Below, one piece after another: positions 1-9,170 of a stretch of 64,000 nt of DNA. A program made the position numbers and the translations under genes. Each line of letters starts with the position of its first letter. The stretch's first letter is position 1. Under the pieces are notes generated by a model. It worked only from the letters and a program-made list of their open reading frames with translations, was not told where the DNA came from and searched no databases. The DNA is from Streptomyces malaysiensis subsp. samsunensis (GTDB lineage Bacteria > Actinomycetota > Actinomycetes > Streptomycetales > Streptomycetaceae), in contig NZ_JANIIC010000003.1 of assembly GCF_024519315.1 (NCBI RefSeq), positions 266,769 to 330,768 of the forward strand. Reading direction: 5' to 3'.

Positions 1-707
1 GACTCCCAGTCGACCAGCTTCAGCCCGCGCGCGCCCACGACCTGGTTGCCGTTGTGCGGCTCGCCATGGGTCGGCACCCACGTCTCCCGGCGGGAGAGGG
101 CGAGGTCCGCGAGTTCGAGGTAGCGGTCCGTCCAGCGGGCGATCGCGGCATCGTGTGCGGCGATCGCGGCCCGCGCCTCCTCCCCCAGCGGTCCTGACGT
201 CCAGGGCCGGGCGGTCCGCGCCCGCAACTCCTCGGCGAACTCCGGGCCGACCCGCGGGGTCCACTGCCGCAGCCCGGGTGGCGGCGCGGCGCGGTGCAGC
301 GCGGCCAGGGCGGCCTCGACCTCACGGACGTGGCGGGGCCCGCGCGCCTCCTCCTCGGTGGGGCTCCGCCCGTCCAGCCACGGCGTCACGCTCAGCGCGC
401 CCGCCCCGACGCCGACGGTGAACCGGCCGGACGACCGGGCGGGCAACGGCGCGCACACCACGCCCACACCGCCTGCGGCCAGCGCCGCCGCCCCCGCGTA
501 GGCGGCCTCCAGCGTCGCCGCGGTGTGCCGCGGCTCCAGCTGGTCCAACGTCACGAACAAGACTGTGCCGCCACCGGCCACCACCCGCCAGTGGTGGGCG
601 CCGAAACCCCAGGGCAGATACGCGACTTCGGCGACATCGGGCAGCCAGTGGGCGGCGACGGCATGCGCGATCGCTTCGTCGCCGATGAAGGAGGGACGGG
701 AGAGCAC
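1..707 (-). CDS. aminoglycoside phosphotransferase-family protein, 3' end outside the window
   Basis: This protein-kinase-like small-molecule phosphotransferase probably transfers ATP phosphate to a hydroxyl of an unidentified substrate. The translation from GTG at 707 has an N-lobe with a 'PWGFGAHHW' glycine-rich turn, and near residue 212 the catalytic loop 'HGEPHNGN', which matches the H-G-[DE]-x3-x-N Brenner motif. It is followed by 'LVDWE', the metal-binding DFG-equivalent. The C-terminal helical part lies beyond the window. GTG 707 is chosen because an AGGA sits 9-10 nt upstream and homology begins right after it. It is divergent from the gene at 824. Resistance is possible, but many such proteins act on metabolites, so the substrate is unknown. 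Confidence 0.8.
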   Translation of the reverse strand, partial: MLSRPSFIGDEAIAHAVAAHWLPDVAEVAYLPWGFGAHHWRVVAGGGTVLFVTLDQLEPRHTAATLEAAYAGAAALAAGGVGVVCAPLPARSSGRFTVGVGAGALSVTPWLDGRSPTEEEARGPRHVREVEAALAALHRAAPPPGLRQWTPRVGPEFAEELRARTARPWTSGPLGEEARAAIAAHDAAIARWTDRYLELADLALSRRETWVPTHGEPHNGNQVVGARGLKLVDWE

Positions 708-823
708 GAGATCCGATCCTAGGCAGCGAGCGGGCCGCCGTCACCGGAATTTCGCCGCTCACCGCCCAAACCGATTCGCCCGGTGGCTCGTCTTGGAAGG
801 CGAGGTCGAACGGATGGGAAGCC

Positions 824-1861
824 ATGGTGGAGCGGGTGGACAGCGGTGCGACGCCGCCGGTGCGGGCGGCAGCGCCTCGGCGGGCGGGGCGCTGGGTGGT
901 GCGGTGGACTCGGGGCGAGGACGCCCGGGGCCGGTCGGCCTGGACGCGGGGGCGGGTGCTCGCCGTACTGGCCATGCTGCTGGCCGGGCTGCTGGCGTTC
1001 CACCGGGCGGTGCCCAACTCCGTGGGGCGGCTGGGCAGTTTGCTGGAAGCGTTCCTGCCGTGGCTCGGCCTGGTGGTCGTGGTGCTGCTCGGCCTGGCGC
1101 TGCTGCGCCGTTCGGCCATCGCCCTGGTGGCCCTGCTCCTGCCGGTGACGGCCTGGACGTACCTCTTCGGCGGGCTGTTCCTGCCCGGGCCGGAACCGGG
1201 CGCCCATGACCTGGTCGTGGTGCAGCACAACGTCAGCGATGAGAACACCGACCCGGCGGGGACGGCCCGCGCCCTGGCCGACGCCGGGCCCGATCTCATC
1301 GCGCTGGAGGAACTGGTGCCCACGGCGCTGCCGGTCTACGAGAAGACCCTCGCCCGGGACTACCCGTACCACGCCGTCCGGGGGACCGTCGGGCTCTGGT
1401 CGAAGCATCCGCTCACCGATGCCCGGCCGTTGGACATCAAACCCCGGGGGATCACGGAGGCATGGAATCGCGGACTGCGGGCCGCCGTCCACACACCGCG
1501 CGGCGAGATCGCGGCGTATGTCGCGCATCTGCCCTCGGTCCGCGTCCGGGCGAGCGGCCTCGCGTCCTCCTGGCGTGACGAGAGCGCCGGCCTGCTGGGC
1601 AGGGCCATCGCCGCGGAGAGGCGGGATCCGGTGATCCTGCTGGGCGACCTCAACGGCACGGTCGACGACCGCGGGCTGGCGCCGCTGACGTCTCGGATGA
1701 ACGTGGCGGAGCGGGGCTTCTCCTTCAGCTTCCCGGCGGGCTTCCCGCTGGCCCGGATCGACCAGGTCATGGCCCGCTCGGCGACCGTCGGCCACATCCG
1801 CGCCCTGCCCGCCACCGGCAGCGACCATCTGCCGGTCGCGGCGCGGATCACACTGGACTGA
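824..1861 (+). CDS. membrane-anchored endonuclease/exonuclease/phosphatase-fold protein (VanJ-like architecture)
   Basis: The 345-residue protein has three hydrophobic helices (about residues 44-59, 79-94 and 97-115), followed by an extracytoplasmic endonuclease/exonuclease/phosphatase domain. Visible catalytic motifs are 'QHNVSDEN' near 134, the metal-binding Glu of 'ALEELVP' near 162, 'GDLNG' near 270 and the C-terminal 'SDHLPV' near 332. This layout matches the VanJ group, a family known for teicoplanin-type glycopeptide resistance in Streptomyces and thought to act on lipid-linked phosphate esters. A GGGAAG lies just ahead of ATG 824. The substrate is inferred only from architecture, and no van genes are nearby. 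Confidence 0.82.
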   Translation: MVERVDSGATPPVRAAAPRRAGRWVVRWTRGEDARGRSAWTRGRVLAVLAMLLAGLLAFHRAVPNSVGRLGSLLEAFLPWLGLVVVVLLGLALLRRSAIALVALLLPVTAWTYLFGGLFLPGPEPGAHDLVVVQHNVSDENTDPAGTARALADAGPDLIALEELVPTALPVYEKTLARDYPYHAVRGTVGLWSKHPLTDARPLDIKPRGITEAWNRGLRAAVHTPRGEIAAYVAHLPSVRVRASGLASSWRDESAGLLGRAIAAERRDPVILLGDLNGTVDDRGLAPLTSRMNVAERGFSFSFPAGFPLARIDQVMARSATVGHIRALPATGSDHLPVAARITLD

Positions 1862-2275
1862 CGGGCTACTGGGCGGACGAGGTCCGCTCGGTAGCCGGGG
1901 GACCTCCGGTGAGTGTGGCGTTCGACCCGATCGGCGGGAAGCCGGCGGAGCGCCTGCTGGACCTGTTGGCGCCGGGCGGGAAGCTGGTCGGTTACGGGCT
2001 GGTCGCCGAGGAGCCGATCTCGGTGCACGCGTCGACGCCGCTGAGCAAGTCGCTGACGCTGCGGGGCGAGAAAGTCGTCGGCCGGTGGCCGACCGAGGCG
2101 TCCGCCGAGAGGCGGGCCTCGGACGTGGCCACCGCGAAGCGGCTCGCGCCGGGGCTCACGGACCAGTTCGACGTGGCCGCCACGTATGGCCCCGACGGGC
2201 TGACCGACGCCGTGGAGCACGCGGTACGGCCCGGCAAGGTCGGCACCGTCCTCATCCGCCCCTGCCAGCCGCCGC
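1862..2275 (+). pseudogene. C-terminal fragment of a zinc-independent MDR-type (quinone oxidoreductase-like) dehydrogenase
   Basis: From about 1868 one frame reads 'WADEVRSVAGGPP', then 'VAFDPIGG', 'LLAPGGKLVGYG' and, at the end, 'RPGKVGTVLIRP'. This is the second half of the cofactor domain and the C-terminus of a medium-chain dehydrogenase/reductase. The N-terminal catalytic domain and the GxGGVG nucleotide-binding turn are absent, and the homology begins right at the stop codon of the upstream gene, so this is a 5'-truncated remnant. It has no stop of its own: the frame runs on without interruption into the secreted-protein gene at 2389. No convincing start or ribosome binding site precedes it. 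Confidence 0.7.
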
Positions 2276-2388
2276 CACCGCCGCGGCCGGGACACCGCAC
2301 CACGGTCAGGCACCTCCTCGGGAACGGTCCCGGGACCCGCGGGTTAGAAAAGCCGCGCACGAGTTCCCCGACACAGGAGGTCCAACTG

Positions 2389-2760
2389 ATGGGTACCGGT
2401 ATGCGCTGGAGGACCGCGACGGCCGCGGTGACCACGACTCTGGCGGGCACGCTGGGACTCGGCCTGATGTCACCGGTGGCGCACGCCGCCGGCCACGGGC
2501 CCTGCTACGACGGGCGGTGCAAGACCACCGTGTCGAGGCCCACGAGCATCAAGGTCGACAGCCACCGGTTCGGGTTCGGGAAGCTGCGGATCACCCACAT
2601 CAGCTCCCGGTCCGTGAAGATGTCGGCCACCACGACGGGCGGCGCGCGCCTGAGCGGCAGCACCAGTCCGGGCGGCACCGTCAGGCTCAACAACCTGAGC
2701 ATTCGGGTGCAGTCGGCCTCCGGACACAAGGCCAAGCTCGTCCTGACACCCGCGTCCTGA
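2389..2760 (+). CDS. small secreted protein of unknown function
   Basis: The 123-residue protein has a clear Sec signal peptide: a basic start 'MGTGMRWR', a hydrophobic stretch 'TATAAVTTTLAGTLGLGLM' and an 'AHA' cleavage site near residue 31. The mature part of about 90 residues is polar and Ser/Thr-rich, with two Cys near its N-terminus ('CYDGRC'). A perfect AGGAGG six bases upstream fixes ATG 2389, even though the frame stays open far upstream through a dehydrogenase remnant. A strong hairpin terminator follows 26 bp after the stop. I recognise no domain. Confidence 0.75.
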   Translation: MGTGMRWRTATAAVTTTLAGTLGLGLMSPVAHAAGHGPCYDGRCKTTVSRPTSIKVDSHRFGFGKLRITHISSRSVKMSATTTGGARLSGSTSPGGTVRLNNLSIRVQSASGHKAKLVLTPAS

Positions 2761-2786
2761 CGCCCCGTCCGCCCTCATGGCGGACC

Positions 2787-2835
2787 CGTCGTCGGAGCCC
2801 CGGCGCATCCGTTCCGCGCCGGGGCTCCGACGACG
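2787..2835 (+). terminator. strong hairpin terminator after the secreted-protein gene
   Basis: A perfect 20-bp inverted repeat (2787-2806 and 2816-2835) with a 9-nt loop, containing the core GGAGCCCCGGCGC and its complement. It lies between the stop at 2760 and the oppositely oriented LysR remnant, so it probably stops transcription in both directions. No T-tract follows, which is usual for Streptomyces. Confidence 0.85.
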
Positions 2836-2926
2836 AGCGGCGGCAGGCGGGACGCCTCCGCTGCTGTCCGTGCACGGCCCCTGGGCCACCACCGGACAGC
2901 CGATCAACTATGTTCGGCGGGGCGCC

Positions 2927-3187
2927 TCACCGTGGCGCGTCCGCCTCCTCGACGGCCGCGGCGCGCAGCGCCTCGGCGACGCGTGCCGTCGCTTCATCGG
3001 GCGGATCGGGGAGCCGGGCGAGGACGAGGCGGCGCTGCTCCCGTGGGCCGCCGCGCACGGGCAGGATGCGTACTCCCTCGGGGGCGGCCGGGGCGAGCGA
3101 GGCCCCGACCGTGGTGAGGCCGCAGCCCGCGGCGACCAGGCTGAGCTTGGCCAGCCAGTCACGGGTGGTGTGGACGATCTCGGGCCG
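2927..3187 (-). pseudogene. C-terminal remnant of a LysR-type regulator
   Basis: The reverse strand from about 3187 reads 'RPEIVHTTRDWLAKLSLVAA', then 'GCGLTTVGASLAP' and 'LARLPDPP', ending at a TGA at 2927-2929. This is the last part of a LysR effector-binding domain (about 87 codons). The helix-turn-helix and most of the sensor domain are missing, and no start codon with a ribosome binding site exists. The break falls where the neighbouring otnK homology starts on the other strand. One deletion therefore probably removed the 5' ends of both divergent genes together with their shared promoter. The regulator most likely once controlled the otn operon. Confidence 0.72.
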
Positions 3188-3195
3188 AGCCGCCG

Positions 3196-4377
3196 GTGGA
3201 CGCGGACGCCGTGGTCATCGCACTCAAGTCGCGGACCGTTCCGGCCGCCGACGCGGTCGACGCGTCGCTGCGGGCCCTCGCCCGGCTGCGCGCCGCGGGC
3301 GCCGAGCAGATCTACTTCAAGTACTGCTCCACCTTCGACTCGACACCGGCCGGCAACATCGGACCGGTCACCGAGGCCCTGATGGACGCGCTCGGCACCG
3401 GCTTCACGATCGCGACACCTGCGTTCCCCGACAACGGGCGCACGGTCTTCAAGGGCCATCTCTTCGTCGGCGATGTGCTGCTCAGCGAGAGTGGTATGCG
3501 CCACCATCCGCTCACCCCGATGACCGACCCCGATCTGGTCTCGGTCCTCGGTGCGCAGACCACACGGGCGGTCGGCCTGATCGACCATACGGTCGTCGGC
3601 CGCGACGCCGAGGCGGTCCGGGCCCGGATCGACGAACTGCGCGAGCAGGGGGTCGGAATCGCCATCGCCGACGCCGTCTCCAACGACGATCTGCTGCGCC
3701 TCGGCGCGGCGGTCCAGGGGATGCCCCTGGTGACGGCGGGCTCGGGCCTGGCCATCGGCCTGCCCGCGAACTGGGGGTTCACACCGTCCGGGGCCGCCGC
3801 GCGGCTGCAACCGCCGAGTGGCCACCAAGCCGTCATCTCCGGATCGGTCTCCGCCGCCACCCATCAGCAGGTCCTGGAGTTCCTGCGCGGTGGCCGGCCC
3901 GCGTTCCGCGTGGATCCGCTGCGTGTCGCGGCCGGTGAGGACGTGGCGGGCCAGGCCCTCGCCTTCGCCGAGCCGCGGCTGGCCGACGGGCCTGTCCTCT
4001 TCTACTCCACCGAGCCGCCCGAGGCGGTCCGGACCGTCCAGAGCAGACTCGGCGCCGCCGAGGCCGGCGAACTCGTGGAGCGGACCCTGGCCCGCGTGGC
4101 CCAGGGCCTGGTGGAGCGCGGTGTCCGGCAACTCGTCGTCGCCGGGGGCGAAACCTCGGGAGCGGTCGTCCGGGCGCTCGGCATCACCGGGCTGCGGATC
4201 GGCCCGCAGATCGACCCCGGTGTGCCCTGGTGCGCGGCGGCGCTTCCCGACGGCGACACGCTCCGGCTTCCCGGCGGTGACACGCTCCACATCACGCTGA
4301 AGTCCGGCAACTTCGGCGGCCCCGGCTTCTTCACCGACTCGTTCGCCCTGCTCGGCCCCGACCGGGAGACCTCATGA
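3196..4377 (+). CDS. otnK: 3-oxo-tetronate kinase, N-terminally truncated (probably inactive)
   Basis: Family role: ATP-dependent phosphorylation of 3-oxo-tetronate in D-erythronate/L-threonate breakdown. The sequence follows the four-carbon acid sugar kinase (DUF1537) family from 'VVIALKSRTVPAADAV' through 'FKYCSTFDSTPAGNIGPV', 'NESGM'-like 'SESGMRHHPLTPMTD' and the nucleotide domain 'VVAGGETSGAVVRALGI' with 'KSGNFGG' near the end. About 45-50 N-terminal residues are missing, including the conserved DDFTG substrate-binding motif. GTG 3196 is only the first available start: homology reaches slightly upstream, no ribosome binding site is seen, and a LysR remnant abuts on the opposite strand. 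The stop overlaps the otnC start by ATGA. I expect a non-functional kinase unless another copy exists elsewhere. Confidence 0.8.
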   Translation: MDADAVVIALKSRTVPAADAVDASLRALARLRAAGAEQIYFKYCSTFDSTPAGNIGPVTEALMDALGTGFTIATPAFPDNGRTVFKGHLFVGDVLLSESGMRHHPLTPMTDPDLVSVLGAQTTRAVGLIDHTVVGRDAEAVRARIDELREQGVGIAIADAVSNDDLLRLGAAVQGMPLVTAGSGLAIGLPANWGFTPSGAAARLQPPSGHQAVISGSVSAATHQQVLEFLRGGRPAFRVDPLRVAAGEDVAGQALAFAEPRLADGPVLFYSTEPPEAVRTVQSRLGAAEAGELVERTLARVAQGLVERGVRQLVVAGGETSGAVVRALGITGLRIGPQIDPGVPWCAAALPDGDTLRLPGGDTLHITLKSGNFGGPGFFTDSFALLGPDRETS

Positions 4378-5051
4378 CGACCGGGCTCCCCCACACCGCC
4401 GTGGACAGGGCGCGCGACGAGATCGTCCGGGTGGGTACGAGCCTGTTCAACAGGGGCTATGTCCACGCCGGCGCCGGGAACATCAGCGCCAGGGTCGGCA
4501 ACGGCCATCTGATCACCCCCACCGACGCCGCCCTGGGTTTTCTCGATCGCCACCGCCTGGCGCTGGTGGACGCCAACGGCGAGCGGATCGCGGGCGACCG
4601 CGCGAGCAAGACCCTGACGCTCCATCGACGCGTCTACGCGGCCGACCCCACGGCCGGGTTCGTCATCCACACCCACTCCACCCATCTGGTCGCGCTCACC
4701 CTGGCCGGTGTGTGGAGCCAGGACGATGTGCTCCCGCCCATCACGCCCTACTTCGTGATGAAGGTGGGGCATGTCCCGCTCATCCCCTACCACCGGCCCG
4801 GCGACCCGCGCGTGGCCGATCTGGTGACCGCCCGGATCGCCGACCGCCTGGCGAGCCACACCCCGATCCGGGCCGTCCTGCTCGAGCGGCTCGGCCCCGT
4901 GGTGTGGGGCCCGGACGCGGCCGCCGCCCTCGCCGTCCTCGAAGAACTCGAGGAAACGGCACGTCTCTGGCTCCTGACCGACCGTCGGCCCGGGCCTCTC
5001 ACCACCGACGCCATCGGCGAGCTGAGGTCCGCCTTCGGCGCCGCTTGGTGA
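4374..5051 (+). CDS. otnC: 3-oxo-tetronate 4-phosphate decarboxylase (class II aldolase/adducin family)
   Basis: This enzyme converts 3-oxo-tetronate 4-phosphate to dihydroxyacetone phosphate and CO2, the last step of the tetronate pathway. The 225-residue protein has the class II aldolase signature: 'GAGNISAR' near residue 36, the zinc-binding 'HTHSTHLVALT' near 100 and 'LLERLGPVVWG' in the C-terminal half. Its start overlaps the otnK stop (ATGA), which indicates translational coupling. Gene order with a kinase, an isomerase and a dehydrogenase separates it from fuculose- or ribulose-phosphate aldolases of the same fold. Confidence 0.88.
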   Translation: MTTGLPHTAVDRARDEIVRVGTSLFNRGYVHAGAGNISARVGNGHLITPTDAALGFLDRHRLALVDANGERIAGDRASKTLTLHRRVYAADPTAGFVIHTHSTHLVALTLAGVWSQDDVLPPITPYFVMKVGHVPLIPYHRPGDPRVADLVTARIADRLASHTPIRAVLLERLGPVVWGPDAAAALAVLEELEETARLWLLTDRRPGPLTTDAIGELRSAFGAAW

Positions 5052-5105
5052 CCTGTCTCCCCCTCCCCGCCGCAGAATCCCCTGAGCCGCACAAAGGATT
5101 CCGTC

Positions 5106-6413
5106 ATGCCCATGCCCGCAGTGGCGGCCGAGACCCCCGCGCTCGCCCGTGAGAACGCCGTCTACCGCAAGGTCGTACGCCGCATCGTCCCCTTCCTCAT
5201 CCTCTGCTACGTGGCGTCCTACCTGGACCGGGTCAACGTGGGCTTCGCGAAGCTCCAGATGTCCGATGACCTCGGGTTCAGCGAGGCGGCGTACGGCCTG
5301 GGGGCGGGCCTGTTCTTCATCGGCTACTTCCTGCTGGAGGTCCCCTCGAACCTGATGCTGCAACGCGTCGGGGCCCGCACCTGGATCGCCCGCATCATGA
5401 TCAGCTGGGGCCTGGTCTCAGCGGCGTTCATGTTCGTCACCAACGAGGCGACGTTCTACGTACTCAGGTTTCTGCTCGGTGCGGCGGAGGCGGGGTTCTA
5501 CCCGGGTGTGATCCTGTACTGCACCTACTGGTTCCCCTCGCACCGCCGGGCCCGGGTCATCGCGATGTTCATGTCGGCCATCCCGGTGGCGGGCATCTTC
5601 GGCAACCCGCTCTCCGGCTGGATCATGGACCATTTCCAGGGTGTGAACGGATGGCGGGGCCGGCAGTGGATGTTCCTGCTGGAGGCGGCGCCCGCGCTTG
5701 TCATCGGTGTCATCACGCTCTTCTACCTCGATGACGATGTGCGCGGCGCCAAGTGGCTGACCGATGAGGAGAAGGCCGTGGTCGAGCGGGCGGTCGCCGA
5801 TGACACCGCGCACCAGACGGTGCGGAGCCGGGTCCGGGACGCCTTCCGTGAGCCCAGGGTGTGGCTGATGTGCCTCATCTACTTCTGCTTCGTGATGGGC
5901 CAGTACGCCCTGACCTTCTGGATGCCCTCGTTCGTGAAGTCCACCGGTATCGAGGGCAACTACGCGATCGGCGTGCTCAGCGCCGTGCCGTTCCTGGCCG
6001 CGCTCGTCGCCATGAACCTGTTCGGCCGTTCGGCGGACAGACGCCGCGAGCGCCGCTGGCACCTGGTCATACCGAGCCTCATGGGCGCCGTCGGGTTCTC
6101 GCTGGCCGCCGTCTGGAACGGATCGACCGCGCTGTCCCTGACCGCGCTGTCCGTCGCCGCGGCCGGGGTGCTGACCTGCGCTCCGCTGTTCTGGTCGCTC
6201 CCCACCGCATTCCTGGGCGGCACCGCGGCCGCGGCGGGACTCGCCATCATCAACTCGGTGGGCAACCTCGCCGGTTTCGTCAGTCCCTACATGATCGGCG
6301 CGATCAAGGACGCCACCGGTTCGGCGTCGATCCCGATGTACGTCCTGGCGTTCACCCTCGTCGCCGGCGCCGCCGCGGTGCTCACCACCAACAAGCACGT
6401 CGTCAACCGCTGA
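5106..6413 (+). CDS. MFS transporter, anion:cation symporter type, probably for tetronate/aldonate uptake
   Basis: The 435-residue polytopic protein has about 12 predicted helices and the anion:cation symporter signatures '[14 protein letters not shown]' after helix 1, '[19 protein letters not shown]' in helices 2-3 and '[14 protein letters not shown]' in helix 4. Relatives carry tartrate, phthalate, galactonate and similar organic anions. It sits between otnC (54 bp upstream) and otnI (34 bp downstream) in the same direction, so uptake of D-erythronate or a related four-carbon acid is the natural inference. The start is ATG 5106, as the sequence ahead offers no better one. Confidence 0.87.
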   Translation: MPMPAVAAETPALARENAVYRKVVRRIVPFLILCYVASYLDRVNVGFAKLQMSDDLGFSEAAYGLGAGLFFIGYFLLEVPSNLMLQRVGARTWIARIMISWGLVSAAFMFVTNEATFYVLRFLLGAAEAGFYPGVILYCTYWFPSHRRARVIAMFMSAIPVAGIFGNPLSGWIMDHFQGVNGWRGRQWMFLLEAAPALVIGVITLFYLDDDVRGAKWLTDEEKAVVERAVADDTAHQTVRSRVRDAFREPRVWLMCLIYFCFVMGQYALTFWMPSFVKSTGIEGNYAIGVLSAVPFLAALVAMNLFGRSADRRRERRWHLVIPSLMGAVGFSLAAVWNGSTALSLTALSVAAAGVLTCAPLFWSLPTAFLGGTAAAAGLAIINSVGNLAGFVSPYMIGAIKDATGSASIPMYVLAFTLVAGAAAVLTTNKHVVNR

Positions 6414-6447
6414 CCGGGACGGTCCCGGCCCGAACGCAGGAGCCAGC

Positions 6448-7272
6448 ATGCCGAGGTTCGCCGCGAACCTGTCCATGATGTACACCGAGCACGACTTCCT
6501 CGACCGCTTCGCCGCGGCGTCGGCGGACGGCTTCGAGGCCGTGGAGTACCTCTTCCCGTACCCGTACGACGCCACCGAGCTGCGCCGCAGGCTCGACGAC
6601 CACGGTCTGCGGCAGGTGCTCTTCAACGCGCCTCCCGGCGCCTGGGAGTCCGGAGAGCGCGGGCTCGCGGCGCTGCCCGGACGCGAGGCGGAGCTGCGCT
6701 CGGGGATCGACCGGGCGCTGGAGTACGCGGCCGAGCTCAGCTGCCCGCGGGTGCATGTGATGGCCGGGCTGGTGGGACCGGCGGGCGCCACACCGGCGGA
6801 GCCGGCCAAGCCGGTTGAGGCAGCCGAGCACCGTGACACCTACCTGGCCAACCTCGCCTGGGCCGCGGAGCGGGCCGCCGCGGCGGGCGCGGACATCCTG
6901 ATCGAGCCGATCAACGGCCGTGATATGCCGGGCTACTTCCTGAACCGCCAGTCCGAAGCGCACACCGTGGTACGGGAGGTGGCGGCCCCGAACCTCAAGG
7001 TGCAGCTCGACCTCTACCACTGCCAGATCGTCGAGGGCGACCTGACCACGACCCTGCGCCGGGACCTGCCCACCGGCCGGGTCGGTCACCTTCAGATCGC
7101 GGGCGTACCCGATCGCCATGAGCCCGACCGGGGCGAGCTCAACATCCGTCATCTGTTGGGGGTCATCGACGACCTGGGCTTCGACGGGTGGATCGGCTGT
7201 GAGTACATCCCCCGCGCCGGCACGAGCGAGGGCCTCGGCTGGCGCCACGACTACCGAGGAGACAACACATGA
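6448..7272 (+). CDS. otnI: 2-oxo-tetronate isomerase (hydroxypyruvate isomerase family)
   Basis: A TIM-barrel isomerase that converts 2-oxo-tetronate to 3-oxo-tetronate. The 274-residue sequence starts '[20 protein letters not shown]' like Hyi/OtnI proteins. It has the two expected acidic metal/catalytic positions, in '[17 protein letters not shown]' (near 150) and '[16 protein letters not shown]' at the C-terminus, and the '[11 protein letters not shown]' metal-site strand. An AGGAG lies 6 nt ahead of ATG 6448. Its stop overlaps the denD start by ATGA. Hydroxypyruvate isomerase is the alternative reading, but the otn context favours OtnI. Confidence 0.88.
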   Translation: MPRFAANLSMMYTEHDFLDRFAAASADGFEAVEYLFPYPYDATELRRRLDDHGLRQVLFNAPPGAWESGERGLAALPGREAELRSGIDRALEYAAELSCPRVHVMAGLVGPAGATPAEPAKPVEAAEHRDTYLANLAWAAERAAAAGADILIEPINGRDMPGYFLNRQSEAHTVVREVAAPNLKVQLDLYHCQIVEGDLTTTLRRDLPTGRVGHLQIAGVPDRHEPDRGELNIRHLLGVIDDLGFDGWIGCEYIPRAGTSEGLGWRHDYRGDNT

Positions 7273-8285
7273 GGATCGTCATCACGGGTGGCTTCGGCTT
7301 CCTGGGGCAGCGGGTCGCCGACGCGCTGCTCACCACACGGACGTTCCGTGGTGCGCCGATCGACCGGCTGGTGCTCGCCGACCGTGTCGTGCCGTCCGGC
7401 TCGGCGGCGGCCGACCCCCTCGTGGACGTCGTACGGGGCGACCTGGCGGACCGGCTCGACGAAGTGTTCGCGGAACCGGTGGATGTGCTGATCCACCTCG
7501 CCTCCGCGGTCTCGGCCGAATGCGAGGCCGACTTCGACCTCGGGATGCGCACCAATGTGGACACCACCCGCGCGCTGCTCGAGGCCGCGCGGGCCCAGTC
7601 GGCCGCCGGCGGGCCGACGCCACGGGTGGTGTTCTCCAGCAGCGTCGCCGTCTACGGCTCCGATCCCGCGCTGCCGCTGCCGCCGGTCGTCAGCGAGTCC
7701 ACCCTGCCCACACCGCGGTCGAGCTACGGGATCCAGAAGCTCATCTGCGAGCAGCTGATCGCGGACTACACCCGCCGCGGCTTCCTCGACGGGCGCGTCG
7801 CCCGCCTGATGACCGTGTCCGTACGGCCGGGCAAGCCGAACGCGGCGGCCTCCGGCTTTCTGTCCGGCATCATCCGCGAACCGCTCGCGGGCCTCCCCGC
7901 CGTCTGTCCGGTCCACCCCGCTCTGAAAGTGGCCCTGGCCTCGCCACGGCGCACCGTCGAGGGCATCCTCCGCGTGGCCGAGGTGGAGCGCGGCGCCGGG
8001 CCCGGCCGGATCGACGGCGCGGTCCCGGTCAACCTTCCGGCGCTCACGGTCTCGGTCGCCGACATCCTGAGCACACTGCGGCGGGTGGCCGGAGACGCCG
8101 TCGCCGACCTGGTGTCCATCGCGCCCGATCCCGGTGTCGAGGCCATCGTGGGCTCGTGGCCCGCCGCGTTCGACAACGCCCGCGCCGCCGCTCTCGGCCT
8201 GGCCCCCGACCCGGACTTCGCATCGGTGGTGCGCGACTACCTCGAAGACCACGCCGACGCGGTCGCGGGCGGTGCGCAGCGCTAG
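7269..8285 (+). CDS. denD: D-erythronate dehydrogenase (NAD-dependent epimerase/dehydratase fold)
   Basis: This enzyme oxidises D-erythronate to 2-oxo-tetronate with NAD, the entry step of the pathway encoded here. The 338-residue extended SDR protein has the Rossmann motif '[11 protein letters not shown]' at residues 7-17, the Ser of '[10 protein letters not shown]' and the catalytic pair in '[13 protein letters not shown]' (Tyr-x3-Lys). C-terminal motifs '[17 protein letters not shown]' are typical of DenD rather than of sugar epimerases. It is translationally coupled to otnI. Presence of DenD and absence of the L-threonate dehydrogenase LtnD suggests D-erythronate is the substrate. Confidence 0.88.
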   Translation: MRIVITGGFGFLGQRVADALLTTRTFRGAPIDRLVLADRVVPSGSAAADPLVDVVRGDLADRLDEVFAEPVDVLIHLASAVSAECEADFDLGMRTNVDTTRALLEAARAQSAAGGPTPRVVFSSSVAVYGSDPALPLPPVVSESTLPTPRSSYGIQKLICEQLIADYTRRGFLDGRVARLMTVSVRPGKPNAAASGFLSGIIREPLAGLPAVCPVHPALKVALASPRRTVEGILRVAEVERGAGPGRIDGAVPVNLPALTVSVADILSTLRRVAGDAVADLVSIAPDPGVEAIVGSWPAAFDNARAAALGLAPDPDFASVVRDYLEDHADAVAGGAQR

Positions 8286-8329
8286 CCGCCGGGGCGGTGC
8301 CGATCAGCGGTGCCGATAAACTGAAGACC

Positions 8330-9085
8330 ATGTTCTCCAAGGTGAGCGGTCCCGTGCGGCTCGCGGATCGGGTCGCGTCGATACTCTCGGAAGAGATCGA
8401 GTCGGGGCGGCTGGCCGAGGGCGACAAGCTCCCGACCGAGGTGGAGCTGGTCAAGCAGCTGGGCGTCAGCCGTACCGTCGTGCGCGAGGCCGTGTCCAGG
8501 CTCCGTAACGCGGGCCTGGTCGAAGCGCGTCAGGGGCTCGGTGTGTTCGTGATGCCGCGCCGCACCCGGCCGCTCGACCTGGAGGCCGAGACCGCCGAGG
8601 ACACCAAGTCCAAGGTGCGGCAGATCGTGGAGGTGCGCCGCCCCATCGAGGGCGAGGCGGCGTACCTCGCCGCCACCCGCGCCACCCCGGCCGACCTCGC
8701 CCGGATGCGTCAGGCCCTGGAGGCCATCGACGTGGCGGTGGCGGCCGGTGGCGACGGTGTGGACGAGGATCTCGCCTTCCACCGCTCCATCGCCGAATCG
8801 ACCGGCAACGCGGTGATGCTCTCGACGCTGCGCTACCTCGGCGAGGTGCTGCGCGGCGGAATCCGCGTCACGCGCGCGAACGAAGCGCGCCGCGGCGACT
8901 TCCTCGAAGCGGTCCGGCGGGAGCACCACGCGATCCTGGCCGCCATCGAGGCCCGCGACGCCGAGGCGGCGCGCGACGCGGCGCTGCTCCATCTGAGGCA
9001 CGCGGCGTCCCGGCTCCAGGACGCGGACGACGGGTTCTGGACCGAGACCGAGAACCTCGAGGTGGATCTCGACGCCGCGCCCTGA
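8330..9085 (+). CDS. FadR/GntR-family transcriptional regulator of the tetronate operon
   Basis: The 251-residue protein has a winged helix-turn-helix at residues 6-75 ('KLPTEVELVKQLGVSRTVVREAVSRL') and a C-terminal FCD ligand-binding domain with metal-site residues in 'DEDLAFHRSIAESTGN' and 'REHHAILAAIEARDAEAA'. Reading frames continue upstream, but GntR homology starts at ATG 8330. It lies 44 bp after denD on the same strand, so it is probably the local repressor, released by a pathway acid. With the divergent LysR gene destroyed, it is the only intact regulator left in the operon. Confidence 0.86.
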   Translation: MFSKVSGPVRLADRVASILSEEIESGRLAEGDKLPTEVELVKQLGVSRTVVREAVSRLRNAGLVEARQGLGVFVMPRRTRPLDLEAETAEDTKSKVRQIVEVRRPIEGEAAYLAATRATPADLARMRQALEAIDVAVAAGGDGVDEDLAFHRSIAESTGNAVMLSTLRYLGEVLRGGIRVTRANEARRGDFLEAVRREHHAILAAIEARDAEAARDAALLHLRHAASRLQDADDGFWTETENLEVDLDAAP

Positions 9086-9121
9086 GACGCGATGCGGTGC
9101 TGGGACGCGATGCGCTGCTGA
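9086..9121. repeat. two imperfect 18-bp tandem units
   Basis: GACGCGATGCGGTGCTGG (9086-9103) is followed directly by GACGCGATGCGCTGCTGA (9104-9121), with two differences. They begin at the stop codon of the FadR-type gene and lie in the short space before the convergent WYL gene. No function is evident. Confidence 0.6.
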
Positions 9122-9170
9122 GGCCCGATGAGCGGCACGCTCCCGAGGCACGATGCCCGGCGCCCATCAC

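Noticed and set aside
7118..9085. A 655-codon plus-strand frame that would join a long N-terminal region to the FadR-type regulator
   Set aside because: The first 400 codons are an alternative frame over otnI and denD, with Arg/Pro-rich composition. Regulator homology starts at ATG 8330.
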